A DNA stretch of 64,000 nt from Paenibacillaceae bacterium (GCA_900766135.1 CAAFUF010000034.1:186001-250000), one strand, 5' to 3'. Counted from the stretch's first letter, positions 1 to 9,878 are shown. Numbers and translations: made by a program. Notes: generated from the letters alone by a model not told the origin.

Positions 1-1
1 G

Positions 2-1060
2 CTCGTAAAGAAGTTCGCTTTTAAGGTTGGCGCTGTGGACGTACCCAATGCGCGCAAAGTGCATACACGAATCATGCCGAGACTCGGTGGTTTGGGGATT
101 TTCTTATCATTTGTCATCACGTTTTTTCTGCTTCTTCCGTTCCTTCCGGACGTCTTCTCGGTACGCGAAGTGAACTTCATCAAAGCCTTCCTGGTTGGCG
201 GAACGATTACCGTCTTGCTGGGCGCTTTGGACGATCGCTTCGATTTGCCGGCCAAACTGAAATTTCTGATTCAAATCGCGACGGCCTGCGTGGTCGTGTT
301 CGTGTTCGATATACGTATTGAATTCGCAAATATTCCGTTCCACACGTATGCGGCGGTGGAAACCTGGGTAGCGATTCCGTTCACCATCCTGTGGATCGTT
401 GGCGTGACGAACGCCATTAACCTGATCGACGGATTGGACGGACTGGCCGCGGGCGTCTCCGCCATCGCGATCGGGACGATCGCCGTCATGGCGTTCCTGA
501 TGGGCAACGTGATGGTGGCGCTGCTGTGCCTGCTGCTCCTCGGCAGCATTATTGGATTTCTGTACTTCAACTTCCACCCGGCCAAAATCTTCATGGGCGA
601 CTCGGGCGCCCTGTTCCTGGGCTTTTGCTTGGCGCTGTTATCGTTGCTCGGCTTTAAGCAAATCGCGATCGTGTCGTTCCTGACGCCGCTGATTCTGATC
701 GGCGTGCCGCTCTCGGACACGATGTTCGCCATCGTGCGCCGTTGGATGCAGAAGAAGCCGATCTTCTCGCCGGACAAGGGTCACTTGCACCATTGCCTGC
801 GCGAGCTCGGATTCAGCCACCGCCAGACGGTACTGATCATTTACGGCATTGCCGCCTTCTTCGGCGTGCTGGCCGTCATCCAATCGTCGGCTGCGATGTA
901 CAACGCCAACTGGGTGACGTTCGTCGTCATCTGCGTCATGGTCTTCTTCCTGCAAATCGGCGCCGAGGTCATCGGCCTGATCGGCAAGACCAAACGTCCC
1001 GTGCTCGACTTCCTCGCCCGCCTGCGCATGAAAGCCGGCGCTGAACGCGGCACGAAGTGA
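2..1060 (+). CDS. tagO: undecaprenyl-phosphate GlcNAc-1-phosphate transferase, 5'-truncated by window edge
   Basis: This membrane enzyme transfers a sugar-1-phosphate, typically GlcNAc-1-P from UDP-GlcNAc, to undecaprenyl phosphate, the first step of wall teichoic acid or secondary wall polymer synthesis. The visible part is strongly hydrophobic with about ten membrane segments. It shows the family hallmarks: GALDDRFDL (aspartate pair), NAINLIDGLDGLAAG, FMGDSGALFLGF and the late KGHLHH loop. The frame is open from base 2 (LVKKFAFKVGAV before DVPNARKVH), so the GTG at 35 is internal and the true start lies upstream of the window. It is the WecA/TagO type rather than MraY. A terminator follows at 1152. 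SLH surface proteins downstream need a wall polymer anchor, which fits the neighbourhood, although the first committed enzyme serves several polymers. Confidence 0.92.
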   Translation, partial: LVKKFAFKVGAVDVPNARKVHTRIMPRLGGLGIFLSFVITFFLLLPFLPDVFSVREVNFIKAFLVGGTITVLLGALDDRFDLPAKLKFLIQIATACVVVFVFDIRIEFANIPFHTYAAVETWVAIPFTILWIVGVTNAINLIDGLDGLAAGVSAIAIGTIAVMAFLMGNVMVALLCLLLLGSIIGFLYFNFHPAKIFMGDSGALFLGFCLALLSLLGFKQIAIVSFLTPLILIGVPLSDTMFAIVRRWMQKKPIFSPDKGHLHHCLRELGFSHRQTVLIIYGIAAFFGVLAVIQSSAAMYNANWVTFVVICVMVFFLQIGAEVIGLIGKTKRPVLDFLARLRMKAGAERGTK

Positions 1061-1151
1061 TACGGAACAAAGAACAAGGAATAAGGACCGGTACGAAATT
1101 ATAGCATCCCTAAATGCAGGGCAATTATGCAATCCTTAACTTGAAGAATGG

Positions 1152-1194
1152 ACAACCCCTGATGGCTTGGTAAAGCCGTCGGGGTTGTTTTTTT
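1152..1194 (+). terminator. Rho-independent terminator after tagO
   Basis: The arms ACAACCCC...GGCT and AGCC...GGGGTTGT form a long stem around a short loop (TGGTAA), followed by a run of seven T. It lies 92 bp after the tagO stop. Confidence 0.85.
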
Positions 1195-1230
1195 GCATGC
1201 AGCCTGTCGCGTACCGAGGAGTATCTGACG

Positions 1231-1413
1231 TAACGGACACCAGAGACGTTATTGGCACAGATCAGCGTAGGCTCGGATTCTAACGGACCGAGGAGACCTT
1301 AATCCGGCCTTCTGTGGTGATTTCGCCTTATTCGGAGTCCAATAAGGTCACTGCAGTCCGTTAGAGCGGGAAATGTCCGGGAAATGTGCAAATAAGGTCA
1401 TTGGAGTCCGTTA
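1231..1413. repeat. four-unit palindromic intergenic repeat, copy A
   Basis: Four related 23-bp units start at 1231, 1281, 1341 and 1391. Units 1 and 2 read TAACGGAC...TTATT or TTAAT. Units 3 and 4 are inverted and read AATAAGGTCA...GTCCGTTA. A second copy with the same 50/60/50-bp unit spacing lies at 27701-27883. The whole element can fold on itself because units 1-2 are complementary to units 3-4. It fills most of the tagO-SLH protein gap, and I see no reading frame in it. Confidence 0.8.
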
Positions 1414-1448
1414 CACACCCAGGCTACGAATATCCAACAGCTTCCCCC

Positions 1449-1469
1449 CGCCGGAAACGGCGTTTTTTT
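1449..1469 (+). terminator. short GNRA-loop terminator-like hairpin
   Basis: CGCCG, a GAAA loop, CGGCG and then seven T. It lies between repeat copy A and the next gene. The stem is only 5 bp, so strength is uncertain. Confidence 0.5.
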
Positions 1470-1624
1470 GCGTCCCGCGATTTTCATTGGATTCTTCTTC
1501 ATGATTTCCTAAAATTCTTCCACTTTTCGACCGATAACATATGTAAGTGACGCTTTTGGGCAGTCCCTGCCGAACCATGACGGGGACATCAACACACACT
1601 ACACGACAAAGGAGAGATTAATCC

Positions 1625-4600
1625 ATGCAACGCTTCAAGAAGCCCTTCATATGGCTGACTTTGCTGTCTTTGATTCTTACGTTGCTCCCGGCAGGACTGG
1701 CGCCTGTGGCGAAAGCGGCGGATTCCGTATCGCCGACTTTTTTCATACCAAGCAATCCCGCGCTTCGGGACACATTTCGACTGACTACGGAGTACAGCCC
1801 GAGTAGTGAGAAGGAACAAATCAATCGATCCAACGTTTATAACGTAACAACTTCAACGATGACTTTTGGCGGGACTTTCTCCAAAGTTTCCTCCAACAAC
1901 ATGACGGTGAAGGTGGAACGCCTTAACTCTGTTCCAGTTAAAGATGCTGATGGGAATGATACCTCCAATATGAATTGGGTTCCCGATGCGACGAATGTCT
2001 ATCACAGCAGTGTATCCCTGGACCCGGACGGTACGACAGGGAACAAATTTATCGTTCGTGACTTGAAGTTGTTCGGGGGCTTCAACAAGATTACCCTTTC
2101 GGGCATCCAGGGCGGCGTGACGCAATCCGAGTCCTTCTATGTCCTTTATGACATGGTGCCGTATCTGTCGGAACTGATGATGTATGACGGCAGTGCCAAG
2201 GCGAAATATCTGAACGAAGGAACCCCGGTCGTGACCAACACCGGAACGGTTTCACTTGAAGGTACGGCCATGAATACGACGAAAGTTACGCTGTCGGTAA
2301 ATGGAAACACGCCGCTTACCTTGCCTTTGGACGATTTCAGCGGCAAATTCTATTCTTCCGGCGTGAATTTGTCGCCCGGTTCGAACACTTTGAAGCTGGT
2401 GATCACGAATGGTGCCGATACGATTACGATGCAGCGGACGGTGTTTTATTACAGCGAAAACCAACGGTTTACGAATCTTTACGTTAATGGAAGCAAACCC
2501 TATAACGCGTTTGGGGTAACCCCGACCGTTACGGAAACTTTGACGAATTCGGAGTATTCGTTGGTTGCGCAGGTGCTTATTCCGTATAAAGCCGATGCGA
2601 ATACGCCAAACGAAGGGCCGTTCGCCGACAAAGGCAAGGTGTCGTATAAACTGTCCACGGCGGCGGATACAGACCCCTATACGGATCTGGGTTTTAAAGT
2701 CATTAAGATGAATCCGATTAAAGCTGACGGTACCATAGACAATGCAGATGGCACCGAGGTTCAAATTGCGGATGCCAATGGAAATCCGGAGTACCTGCTG
2801 GTAACCTTGCTCACCGATCCGATTCCCGCCAACACGGGAATGAACGAACTTCGGCTCAGAGTTCAATATGGCGATGGCACGACGCCACGGTTTACCGCAA
2901 CAACCGGCGTATCGTTCAAATACCTTCAAGGTCAATCGCTGATCAAGGAGATTTATTATTTGCCGACGATCAAAAGCGATGATGATTTGAAAGGTAAGAT
3001 TGCCGATATAGCACAGGAGCCTTTGAACGGGGCGAATGTGAGTTCAGGAACGTTCTATATCTTAGTAGATAGCAGCCAAGTACCTGCAACGGACCTGAAG
3101 GCCGATTATTTGCCTCTTGGAAGCAAGACATTGGACATCAAAGCTGCAGCCGGAACCGTCGAACTAGGGGCGACTCAGCGAATCTACAAAATCAGCAACT
3201 TTTCCACCGGGCAGCAAAGGGTAAGATTCTGGTATGTTCCCGATGAATATAAAGATGCAACGATCAATTATATCACCATGAGCAAAATTTCATTTACCAA
3301 CTTGATTTATGGTCAGACTTATCCGGTTAACTCCAAGAATGCAAGCACGCTTACACTCAACTTGAAGGGTCAATACCTTGGCTTTGAGAACTTTGAGCCT
3401 TCGGAAGCAGCTGAATATTTCGTGAACGGCGTTAAAGGAGACCTTGATCTGCTTCAGTGGTCCGGGACGCCAAAAAACGAATTTTCCGTTACATTGAAGA
3501 TCGGACCAGACGGTCCCTTGTACTATGGTGAGAACCGCATTACGTTTTACGGCACGTCCAGAGACGGGAATGGCAATGCTCGTTCCGTGACCGGGGAAAT
3601 GCTGATTTATATTGTCGATGAGAACGGGGCCACGATCAGTTCATTCCAGCCGGTGTCCTCAACGACGTCGCCTCCAAGCTTGCCTAGCTATGATTTGTAC
3701 AGAGATATTTCATTCCCGTCCGGAGGCGTTGTTGATCCGGCTAGACAAAAGGAATTCGACGCGGTCATCACCAATTTGTTTGCTTTGTCTCCATCCTTCA
3801 CTTACAGCTCGACGGCTGGTAACTATACGACCAATCAGAAAAAGGCCAACTTGGTGATGAGAGGGAGCGGGGCGACCAAAGCCAATTTATATTTCGGCTC
3901 ACAGTCCTTATTTTCGATCGACCTTCCTTCGGATGATAAAAAAGAAGTTGCCGAATACACCGGAACCTTTACTTATGATTTCGGCGGGGGTTCGTCTACG
4001 TATACCTACAGTTATGTGGGCAGCGAGAAGGATTTCGTGCTTCAGGTCTACAATGTTGATCTGGAGGTGCCGGGTTCCTACAATTTCAACCTGGAGCTGG
4101 TAAACAATTCGGGTTCCCGTACCAACAAAAAGTTGGAGATTGTAAGAGTCGTCGAAGCGTATCGTTTGCTAGCTCCGCAACCGACGGTTGGCGACAAATA
4201 TATCGTAAACAAAAACTTTATTCATTTCGATATTGAAGCCGAAGGGGCTACCAAAGTCATTATCGACAAATATGAGGCCACTCCTCGTCAGGAAGCCGGA
4301 ATGAAAGACCGTTTTGTGTACGACTATGTAGGCTTGAAGCCCGACAAGGCTACGAAAATCAAAATCCAAATCGTACGCGCGGATACGACGCTAAATGATA
4401 CCATCGAGGTGTACTACACATCCAGCGTGGATGTAGACAGCCAGTACATGGCCGAGAAAGTCTCCAACAAATACAGCGCATTTAACAAAAGCATAGAATT
4501 AAGCCTTCCTAAAGGAACGGTGCTTCAATCGGCTAACCCGGGGTTGAATGCGATTCAATACTACCCGGATACGAAATTGCTGTTCGGGATTGCGGACCCG

Positions 4601-5719
4601 GTGAACGGCGTGGTCGGCAAACGCGACGACTATGGCAATTACATCGGTCGCGCTCAAGAAAATCTGGAGAGCGGGCTTCCGCAAATCACGATTCCGGTAG
4701 AACTGAGCAGCAAGTTCTCCAGAACGGAGAGCAGAAGCAACTTTACGCCGATCTCGAATGTTTATTGGATCAGCGGCGGCGTAGGGGAATCCAATACGGG
4801 CGGCGTGTACAAAGCGGCAACGAACGGGTTAGCCCCTTACTCGCTGGAAGGATTCTTTACGATGTTTACGCCGGACCGGAAAATCGTCCCTTCGCAACGC
4901 GGGGAATTGACCCTGGCTTTTGACAAAAACGTCGTGGATGAGGCGGGAACTACCATTACGGTATTCCGTTTCAATGACCAAGGGATCTGGGAGAACATCG
5001 GCGGCGAGGTGGATTCCAAGAATCACACGATTACGGTTCCGTTCGATGACTTTGGTTATTACACCGTAATGAAAATGCGCAGGGGTTATTCGGATATCAC
5101 CAATCACCCTTGGGCCCGCAATGTGTTGAACGGTTTGTATGCCAAAGGCATTATGCCGAATCTCAGAGGCGACAGCTTTGGAACCGATGACCGCGTGAGC
5201 CGTGGCGAGTTCGCTACCTTGCTGGTGAAGGGGTTAAATATCCCTCTGAACTATCCAAAGGATGGCGACCACAGCAAATCGTCCTTCCTTGACGTTGGTC
5301 CGGGGGCAAGAACGGAAACCTGGAGCTATGAATATATTGAAACGGCTGCAAGAGCGGGGATCGTAACCGGGACTACCGAAGGCGCCTTCTCGCCGTATAT
5401 GCCTGTTACGCGAGAGCAAGCGGCGGTGATGATCGCCAGAGCGATGAAACTCAAGTTGGCGCTTAACGACGAAAAGCTGAATGCTGCGCTCGCCAAATCG
5501 TTTATCGACTCGGGAAGCATCGATGTGTATGCACGGCCTGCGATTCAGGCGGTATCGAAAGCAAAGATCATGTCCGGTTCGGCAACAACGCTTCCGGGGC
5601 AAAAGAAACCGTCGTATAGTTTTAATGCGAAGGGTTATATGACCCGGGCAGAAGCCGGGAAGATCGCGGTTGAGCTGTTGAAGAAGAGTACGAGTATCTT
5701 CCCGAAGAACTTTAGCTAA
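1625..5719 (+). CDS. large secreted SLH-domain surface protein
   Basis: A 1364-residue exported protein, probably held on the cell wall by its C-terminal SLH repeats, which bind secondary wall polymers. The N-terminus is a signal peptide (two Lys, a hydrophobic Leu-rich core, cleavage after a VAKAA-type site near residue 31). Residues about 40-1150 are Ser/Thr/Asn-rich with beta-sandwich-like character and no catalytic motif I recognise. Three SLH repeats occupy about 1157-1360. Their TRAE-position tetrads read SRGE, TREQ and TRAE, so the first is degenerate. AAAGGAGAG lies 7-15 bases before the ATG, which supports this start. A strong terminator follows, so it is probably a single-gene unit. 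The function beyond surface anchoring is unknown. Confidence 0.85.
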   Translation: MQRFKKPFIWLTLLSLILTLLPAGLAPVAKAADSVSPTFFIPSNPALRDTFRLTTEYSPSSEKEQINRSNVYNVTTSTMTFGGTFSKVSSNNMTVKVERLNSVPVKDADGNDTSNMNWVPDATNVYHSSVSLDPDGTTGNKFIVRDLKLFGGFNKITLSGIQGGVTQSESFYVLYDMVPYLSELMMYDGSAKAKYLNEGTPVVTNTGTVSLEGTAMNTTKVTLSVNGNTPLTLPLDDFSGKFYSSGVNLSPGSNTLKLVITNGADTITMQRTVFYYSENQRFTNLYVNGSKPYNAFGVTPTVTETLTNSEYSLVAQVLIPYKADANTPNEGPFADKGKVSYKLSTAADTDPYTDLGFKVIKMNPIKADGTIDNADGTEVQIADANGNPEYLLVTLLTDPIPANTGMNELRLRVQYGDGTTPRFTATTGVSFKYLQGQSLIKEIYYLPTIKSDDDLKGKIADIAQEPLNGANVSSGTFYILVDSSQVPATDLKADYLPLGSKTLDIKAAAGTVELGATQRIYKISNFSTGQQRVRFWYVPDEYKDATINYITMSKISFTNLIYGQTYPVNSKNASTLTLNLKGQYLGFENFEPSEAAEYFVNGVKGDLDLLQWSGTPKNEFSVTLKIGPDGPLYYGENRITFYGTSRDGNGNARSVTGEMLIYIVDENGATISSFQPVSSTTSPPSLPSYDLYRDISFPSGGVVDPARQKEFDAVITNLFALSPSFTYSSTAGNYTTNQKKANLVMRGSGATKANLYFGSQSLFSIDLPSDDKKEVAEYTGTFTYDFGGGSSTYTYSYVGSEKDFVLQVYNVDLEVPGSYNFNLELVNNSGSRTNKKLEIVRVVEAYRLLAPQPTVGDKYIVNKNFIHFDIEAEGATKVIIDKYEATPRQEAGMKDRFVYDYVGLKPDKATKIKIQIVRADTTLNDTIEVYYTSSVDVDSQYMAEKVSNKYSAFNKSIELSLPKGTVLQSANPGLNAIQYYPDTKLLFGIADPVNGVVGKRDDYGNYIGRAQENLESGLPQITIPVELSSKFSRTESRSNFTPISNVYWISGGVGESNTGGVYKAATNGLAPYSLEGFFTMFTPDRKIVPSQRGELTLAFDKNVVDEAGTTITVFRFNDQGIWENIGGEVDSKNHTITVPFDDFGYYTVMKMRRGYSDITNHPWARNVLNGLYAKGIMPNLRGDSFGTDDRVSRGEFATLLVKGLNIPLNYPKDGDHSKSSFLDVGPGARTETWSYEYIETAARAGIVTGTTEGAFSPYMPVTREQAAVMIARAMKLKLALNDEKLNAALAKSFIDSGSIDVYARPAIQAVSKAKIMSGSATTLPGQKKPSYSFNAKGYMTRAEAGKIAVELLKKSTSIFPKNFS

Positions 5720-5732
5720 TTGATCTTCGCCA

Positions 5733-5771
5733 AAGAAGCGGCCGGAGTCGATCCGGACCGCTTCTTTTTTT
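5733..5771 (+). terminator. Rho-independent terminator
   Basis: AAGAAGCGG-CCGG pairs with CCGG-A-CCGCTTCTT around AGTCGAT, followed by a T run. It closes the SLH gene. Confidence 0.9.
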
Positions 5772-5857
5772 CCAATTACATCTTTTTGTAATTTCATGAG
5801 CTTTACGTTAAAATAAGCAGAGTAATAGACAATACGCAAAAGGGTGAACTTGAACAG

Positions 5858-6199
5858 ATGAAACCGATCCTATCTAAACCGCAGTTGGGTTATTCAAAAG
5901 CGAAGCGCAAATTTGAGGATAAATCCAAAGTTTTAGAGAAGCGCATTGAAGAAACTGCGAAGCTGCAAGAAGTAACCCAGGAAGTGATGGAAGGCCTTGT
6001 TATTGAAACCGGCTTCCATGATGCTTTCACCGAGCTGCGCGAAGCCGAGAACGAATTGATCGAGTGGTCTCATATCACCATGAAGCATGAGAAGACATAC
6101 AAGGACAACAAGCAAGCGATCGATGAAATGTATGAAAAACTGAATACCGATCCGCAAATGCGGGCTCGTATTATCCAATTGGCCATGAGAGTGAGATAA
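5858..6199 (+). CDS. small helical hypothetical protein
   Basis: 113 residues, very rich in Glu and Lys, with heptad-like spacing across about residues 15-105, so it is probably all-helical or coiled-coil and cytosolic. It has no signal peptide, membrane segment or cysteine. AGGGTGA lies 10 bases before the ATG and gives modest support for the start. It sits alone between terminators and between two surface-protein genes. I considered the YlbF/YmcA family because of size and helicity, but I see no convincing matching motif. Codon usage looks coding. Function unknown. Confidence 0.65.
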   Translation: MKPILSKPQLGYSKAKRKFEDKSKVLEKRIEETAKLQEVTQEVMEGLVIETGFHDAFTELREAENELIEWSHITMKHEKTYKDNKQAIDEMYEKLNTDPQMRARIIQLAMRVR

Positions 6200-6230
6200 A
6201 TCAGGGAGCCTTTTGGTACGAGTTTTACCC

Positions 6231-6260
6231 ATAAGGCGTCCCAAATAGGACGTCTTATTT
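6231..6260 (+). terminator. probable terminator hairpin
   Basis: ATAAGGCGTCC pairs with GGACGTCTTAT around CAAATA, with one G-T pair. The following T tract is short and interrupted. Confidence 0.55.
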
Positions 6261-6547
6261 GTCGTGTTCAAACATACAATGGAGATAGCGCAAAAATGGG
6301 AAAAGTTGCTTAATGACTGACATATTCCGGCATGATATACTAATTTCCGTCAGGCGGTAACGGAGTCAAAAAGGCGTAACTGAGGGGAATCTTAGAAAAA
6401 GTTACAATCTCGCAATTTTTTTTAAAACCCCCGCAACTTTTTGAAACCTGCTGCGTTTAAGATGTAGAGCATTGACAATGGCGACCAATTTAGACATGGC
6501 AACGTCTCCCTCATAGGGAAACTTGTCTATCTATTAGAAAAATTAGC

Positions 6548-6782
6548 TTTACGGCTCTGGGGACCCATTGTATAATGTTTAGGTAGGATTAGGAAACTAG
6601 TCTATTTCTACATTCTATCAAATGAATTGGGTTACAAGTTTCTGCAGTTTCGCTGCAGACCTAATTTATAGGAAACTTGCTCAAGCTCTGGAAAGGGGGT
6701 GCAATGGCTAATGAGTAACACGAGCTATTCATTTAAAGAAAACTCTCATGTGATAGTTAATCAAGGAGGAGAAAAAAAGGTT
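6548..6782 (+). promoter_or_regulatory. promoter and long leader of the main S-layer-type gene
   Basis: TTTACG (6548-6553), 17 bases, then TATAAT (6571-6576) is a good sigma-A promoter. The roughly 200-base leader contains a hairpin TCTGCAG/CTGCAGA near 6642-6660. The 9-mer GGAAACTTG or GGAAACTAG recurs at 6517, 6592 and 6671. Two ribosome sites follow: GAAAGGGGGTG before GTG 6699 or ATG 6711, and AAGGAGGAG (6763-6771) before ATG 6783. A further TTGACA at 6472 lacks a clear -10. Long leaders with tandem starts are known from Brevibacillus cell-wall-protein genes. Confidence 0.65.
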
Positions 6783-9776
6783 ATGAAGAAAATTTTGTCC
6801 GTAGCTTTGTCTACAGCAATGGCATTCTCCATGTTTGCTTCCGTAGCATTCGGTGCTGATGCCAAACTGACTCCAGAGCAACAATTTAACGCTCTGAAAG
6901 AAGCAGGTATCGTATCTGGCTTCCCAGACGGCCTGTCCCACTTGGAAAAAACGTTGACTCGCGCTGAACTCGCGAAAATCATCGTTAACTCCCTGAGCCT
7001 GGAACCAGTTGACGCTACTTCTTACAACGATAAGAACTATGCGAACCACTGGGGCCGTACTTACATTGAAGCTGCTACGCAAGCTGGCATCCTCAATGGT
7101 AAAGATGCAGCTAAGAAACTGTTCGATCCGAACGGCGCAGTAACTGTACAAGAACTGGCTAAAGTTCTGGTAACTGCTCTGAAACTGGAAGTTCCTGCTG
7201 ACGCTAACAACACAGCATCCGCATGGGCTAAAGGTTATGTAGCAGCAGCGGTTAACGCTGGTTACCTGGCTGACGGCATCAACTACCAAGCTCAAGCAAC
7301 TCGCTCCCAAGCAGTTGTAGCAGCTTACGCTATCTACGAAGCAGCTCAAGTTCCAACGGTTGTTTCTTATGAAGTTGCTAAAGATGGTAAATCTGTTGAG
7401 TTCAAACTCTCCAATGATGAAGTTGTGAAAGTTGAAAAAACTTTCGAAGCTAACAAAGAAACTGAAGTTACTTTCAAAACTGCTGATGGTAAAGAAATCA
7501 CTGCTAAAGTAACTTGGGTTGTTACAGATGCTACTAAAGTTGAAAGTGTTTCGGCAGACAACCTGAAAGAAATTACTGTAGTATTTGATGGTAAAGTTGA
7601 TAAGGAAACTGCTGAAAACACTGCGAATTATAAATTCAATAGAACTTTTGCAACTAACGGTGCTAAGCTGTCTGAAGACGGTAAAACTGTTGTGTTGACA
7701 TTGGCTGGCGAATTCAAATCCGCGGGCGGTTATCTGGATAACCAAAAAGAAACGAAAATCACTATTGACGGCGTTAAGAGCTTCAATAAATCTACTACAC
7801 TTAAGCAAGAAGTTAAATTCACACCAGTTGATGTAACTACTCCAACGATCAAAGAAGTTGTTGGTCTTGGAACAAATGCCTTGAAAGTTGTTTTCTCTGA
7901 ACCAGTTGACCGTGCGGATGTGGTTAAATCCTCTAACTACAAAGTAGATGGAAAAGCTATTACTGCATTTGTTGACTATGTGGACAGCAGAACAGTTGTT
8001 GTTAACACAACACTCGCTACAGGTGAACATAAACTCACTGTAAGTGATGTTCAGGACTTCTCTGGCTTGAAAGTGATTCCTTTGGACACTAATTTCACAG
8101 TAGCTGAAGACAAAGAAGCTCCGACTGTAGTATCTGCAACTGGTGGCGACTTTACAAAAGTTACTATTAAATTCAATGAGCCGGTAAAATCTATTGGCAA
8201 GGTTTACAATGCTGTATCCTCTAAAGAATCCATTACTCCAATTTCCTGGACTAAAGGTTCTGATGAAATTACTGTTGAATTCTCGAGAGCAAATGCTTTG
8301 AGCTTGGGCGATAATAATATTGTTCTTGAAGGAGTCACAGACTACAGCAACAACTCTGCTACTCGCAATGTTACAGTTAAACCTGAGGCTGATTCTGAAA
8401 AGCCAACACTGGTGAGCGCATCTGAAAAGGCTAATACTAGCGCGAATTCTGTAGTAACTGTTAAGTTTAGTGAAAAAGTTGCATCTACTGCTGGTGCAAC
8501 TGCAAACTACACTTTCAGAGACAAAGACGGTAAAGTGCTGGTAGGAAAAGGTCTTGATTCGAATGGTCATCCGATCGTTGCGGGAACTGTAGTTGACGAT
8601 GAAGTGTCGTTTACACTGGCTGGACGCCTTGATTCGGGCAATTATACAATCGATGTAAATGGTGTACAGGATAGAGCCTATGTACCTAACACGATGCTTC
8701 CGGCTTCTGTAGGCTTTAGTGTAAACCAAAGCGCAACGTTTGAAGCTAAGAAATTCTGGATCGAACTCCAACCAGGAACTAGTGCAAAACGTGATGTTTA
8801 TTACTATGTTACATTTAGCAGACCTGTAGCTTTTGAAGGAACCGGCAGTGCCCTTGTTGCATCCAAGTATAACTACACGGTTGACGGTACTTCTTATAAA
8901 GCTCTGCCAACAGATTCGACTGTTGAGTTGCTGACTCCTGAAACAGTTAAGATCACTATTCCTTATACTGCGGATTATGAAGTGTTCAGTTCAGCTACTC
9001 ACTTGCGTGTTTCCTTGATTGCCGATAAGGATGGCAATTATGCATATGAAAATGATGGCTATGTAAAGGAAGTTGCTGCAGAAGCTTCCCAAACTCTCTC
9101 TGCATCTGCTGTTAAGGCGTTAGACAAAAATACTGTTGAAGTGAAATTCAATGGGAAACTTGTTAATATTGATGCAAGAGAATTTGCGGTGGTTAGTGGT
9201 TCGACTTACCTTGATGTAACTCTTTCCGGTTACAAGTACGATGGTAATGACACTATTGCTACATTTAAAACTGCAGTAGATCTTCCTTATGGTAGTGGAG
9301 CTGCAAACTTAGTTCAAACATTTGTTTCGAGAGCTGCAGGAACTGACACAGCAGCTGCGACACTCACAACACAAGATGGCTTTGGTTTCAAAGTTGATGC
9401 TACAACTGCAGTAGAGATTGCAGATAAGATCAAACCAGTTGTTGATCAATCTGTTGTCACGGTCGTAAATGCGTCTACTAAACAGTACAAAGCGACTCTT
9501 ACCTTCACTGAGGCTGTTCAAGTTGCTCCTGATAGCAATGTGTTTGCAGTTACAGTAAATGGGGCTGAAGCAACAAACATTACTTATTTACCAGTTACAG
9601 GTGACGCAACTAAAGTTGATGTAACTTTCACAAGCCCAATTGATCTTATCACTGGTTCTTATGTAGGGGTTCAAATCCTGGCAGGTAACAGTGATACCAA
9701 GGTAATTAAAGATTCTGCAGGTAATGCAGTTGACGGAGTTACCAAGTATGTAACTTATACGGTACCAACTCCGTGA
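6783..9776 (+). CDS. S-layer-type protein with N-terminal SLH domains
   Basis: A 997-residue exported protein and the best candidate in the window for the structural S-layer subunit. A signal peptide (MKKILSVALSTAMAF..., cleavage near AFGA) is followed by three SLH repeats at about residues 25-205. The tetrads read TRAE, TVQE and TRSQ, so only the first is canonical. The remainder is a chain of Ig-like modules with recurring 'VKFSEKV/VVFSEPV' strands, as in SbsA-type Ig-like domains. Cysteine appears absent, typical of S-layer proteins. I chose ATG 6783 because the signal peptide begins there and AAGGAGG precedes it. In-frame GTG 6699 and ATG 6711 would add 28 or 24 residues and have their own ribosome site, so dual initiation is possible. 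Its terminator is split by an insertion sequence. Confidence 0.88.
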   Translation: MKKILSVALSTAMAFSMFASVAFGADAKLTPEQQFNALKEAGIVSGFPDGLSHLEKTLTRAELAKIIVNSLSLEPVDATSYNDKNYANHWGRTYIEAATQAGILNGKDAAKKLFDPNGAVTVQELAKVLVTALKLEVPADANNTASAWAKGYVAAAVNAGYLADGINYQAQATRSQAVVAAYAIYEAAQVPTVVSYEVAKDGKSVEFKLSNDEVVKVEKTFEANKETEVTFKTADGKEITAKVTWVVTDATKVESVSADNLKEITVVFDGKVDKETAENTANYKFNRTFATNGAKLSEDGKTVVLTLAGEFKSAGGYLDNQKETKITIDGVKSFNKSTTLKQEVKFTPVDVTTPTIKEVVGLGTNALKVVFSEPVDRADVVKSSNYKVDGKAITAFVDYVDSRTVVVNTTLATGEHKLTVSDVQDFSGLKVIPLDTNFTVAEDKEAPTVVSATGGDFTKVTIKFNEPVKSIGKVYNAVSSKESITPISWTKGSDEITVEFSRANALSLGDNNIVLEGVTDYSNNSATRNVTVKPEADSEKPTLVSASEKANTSANSVVTVKFSEKVASTAGATANYTFRDKDGKVLVGKGLDSNGHPIVAGTVVDDEVSFTLAGRLDSGNYTIDVNGVQDRAYVPNTMLPASVGFSVNQSATFEAKKFWIELQPGTSAKRDVYYYVTFSRPVAFEGTGSALVASKYNYTVDGTSYKALPTDSTVELLTPETVKITIPYTADYEVFSSATHLRVSLIADKDGNYAYENDGYVKEVAAEASQTLSASAVKALDKNTVEVKFNGKLVNIDAREFAVVSGSTYLDVTLSGYKYDGNDTIATFKTAVDLPYGSGAANLVQTFVSRAAGTDTAAATLTTQDGFGFKVDATTAVEIADKIKPVVDQSVVTVVNASTKQYKATLTFTEAVQVAPDSNVFAVTVNGAEATNITYLPVTGDATKVDVTFTSPIDLITGSYVGVQILAGNSDTKVIKDSAGNAVDGVTKYVTYTVPTP

Positions 9777-9846
9777 ATGTAACTTTGTAGAGAAAAAGGG
9801 GCCCCTAATGGAGAGCCCTGCAAAACGAATACAGTTTCTGTAAAAA

Positions 9847-9878
9847 GCAACCCAGTACCCCTTCGGTACTGGGTTTGC
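9847..9878 (+). terminator. hairpin at the left end of the insertion sequence
   Basis: GCAACCCAGTACC pairs with GGTACTGGGTTTGC (one bulged A) around CCTTC. It sits between the IS end and the transposase start. Its position fits blocking outside transcription or ribosome access, a common IS arrangement, but the T run is poor. Confidence 0.5.

Noticed and set aside
35..1060. tagO starting at GTG 35
   Set aside because: The frame stays open to base 2 with family-typical residues, so the GTG is internal.
6729..8771. 680-residue open frame on the minus strand opposite the S-layer gene
   Set aside because: Composition (Ser/Phe/Asn/Cys-rich) follows from the opposite gene's codon bias. No ribosome site, and the plus-strand protein has clear domains.
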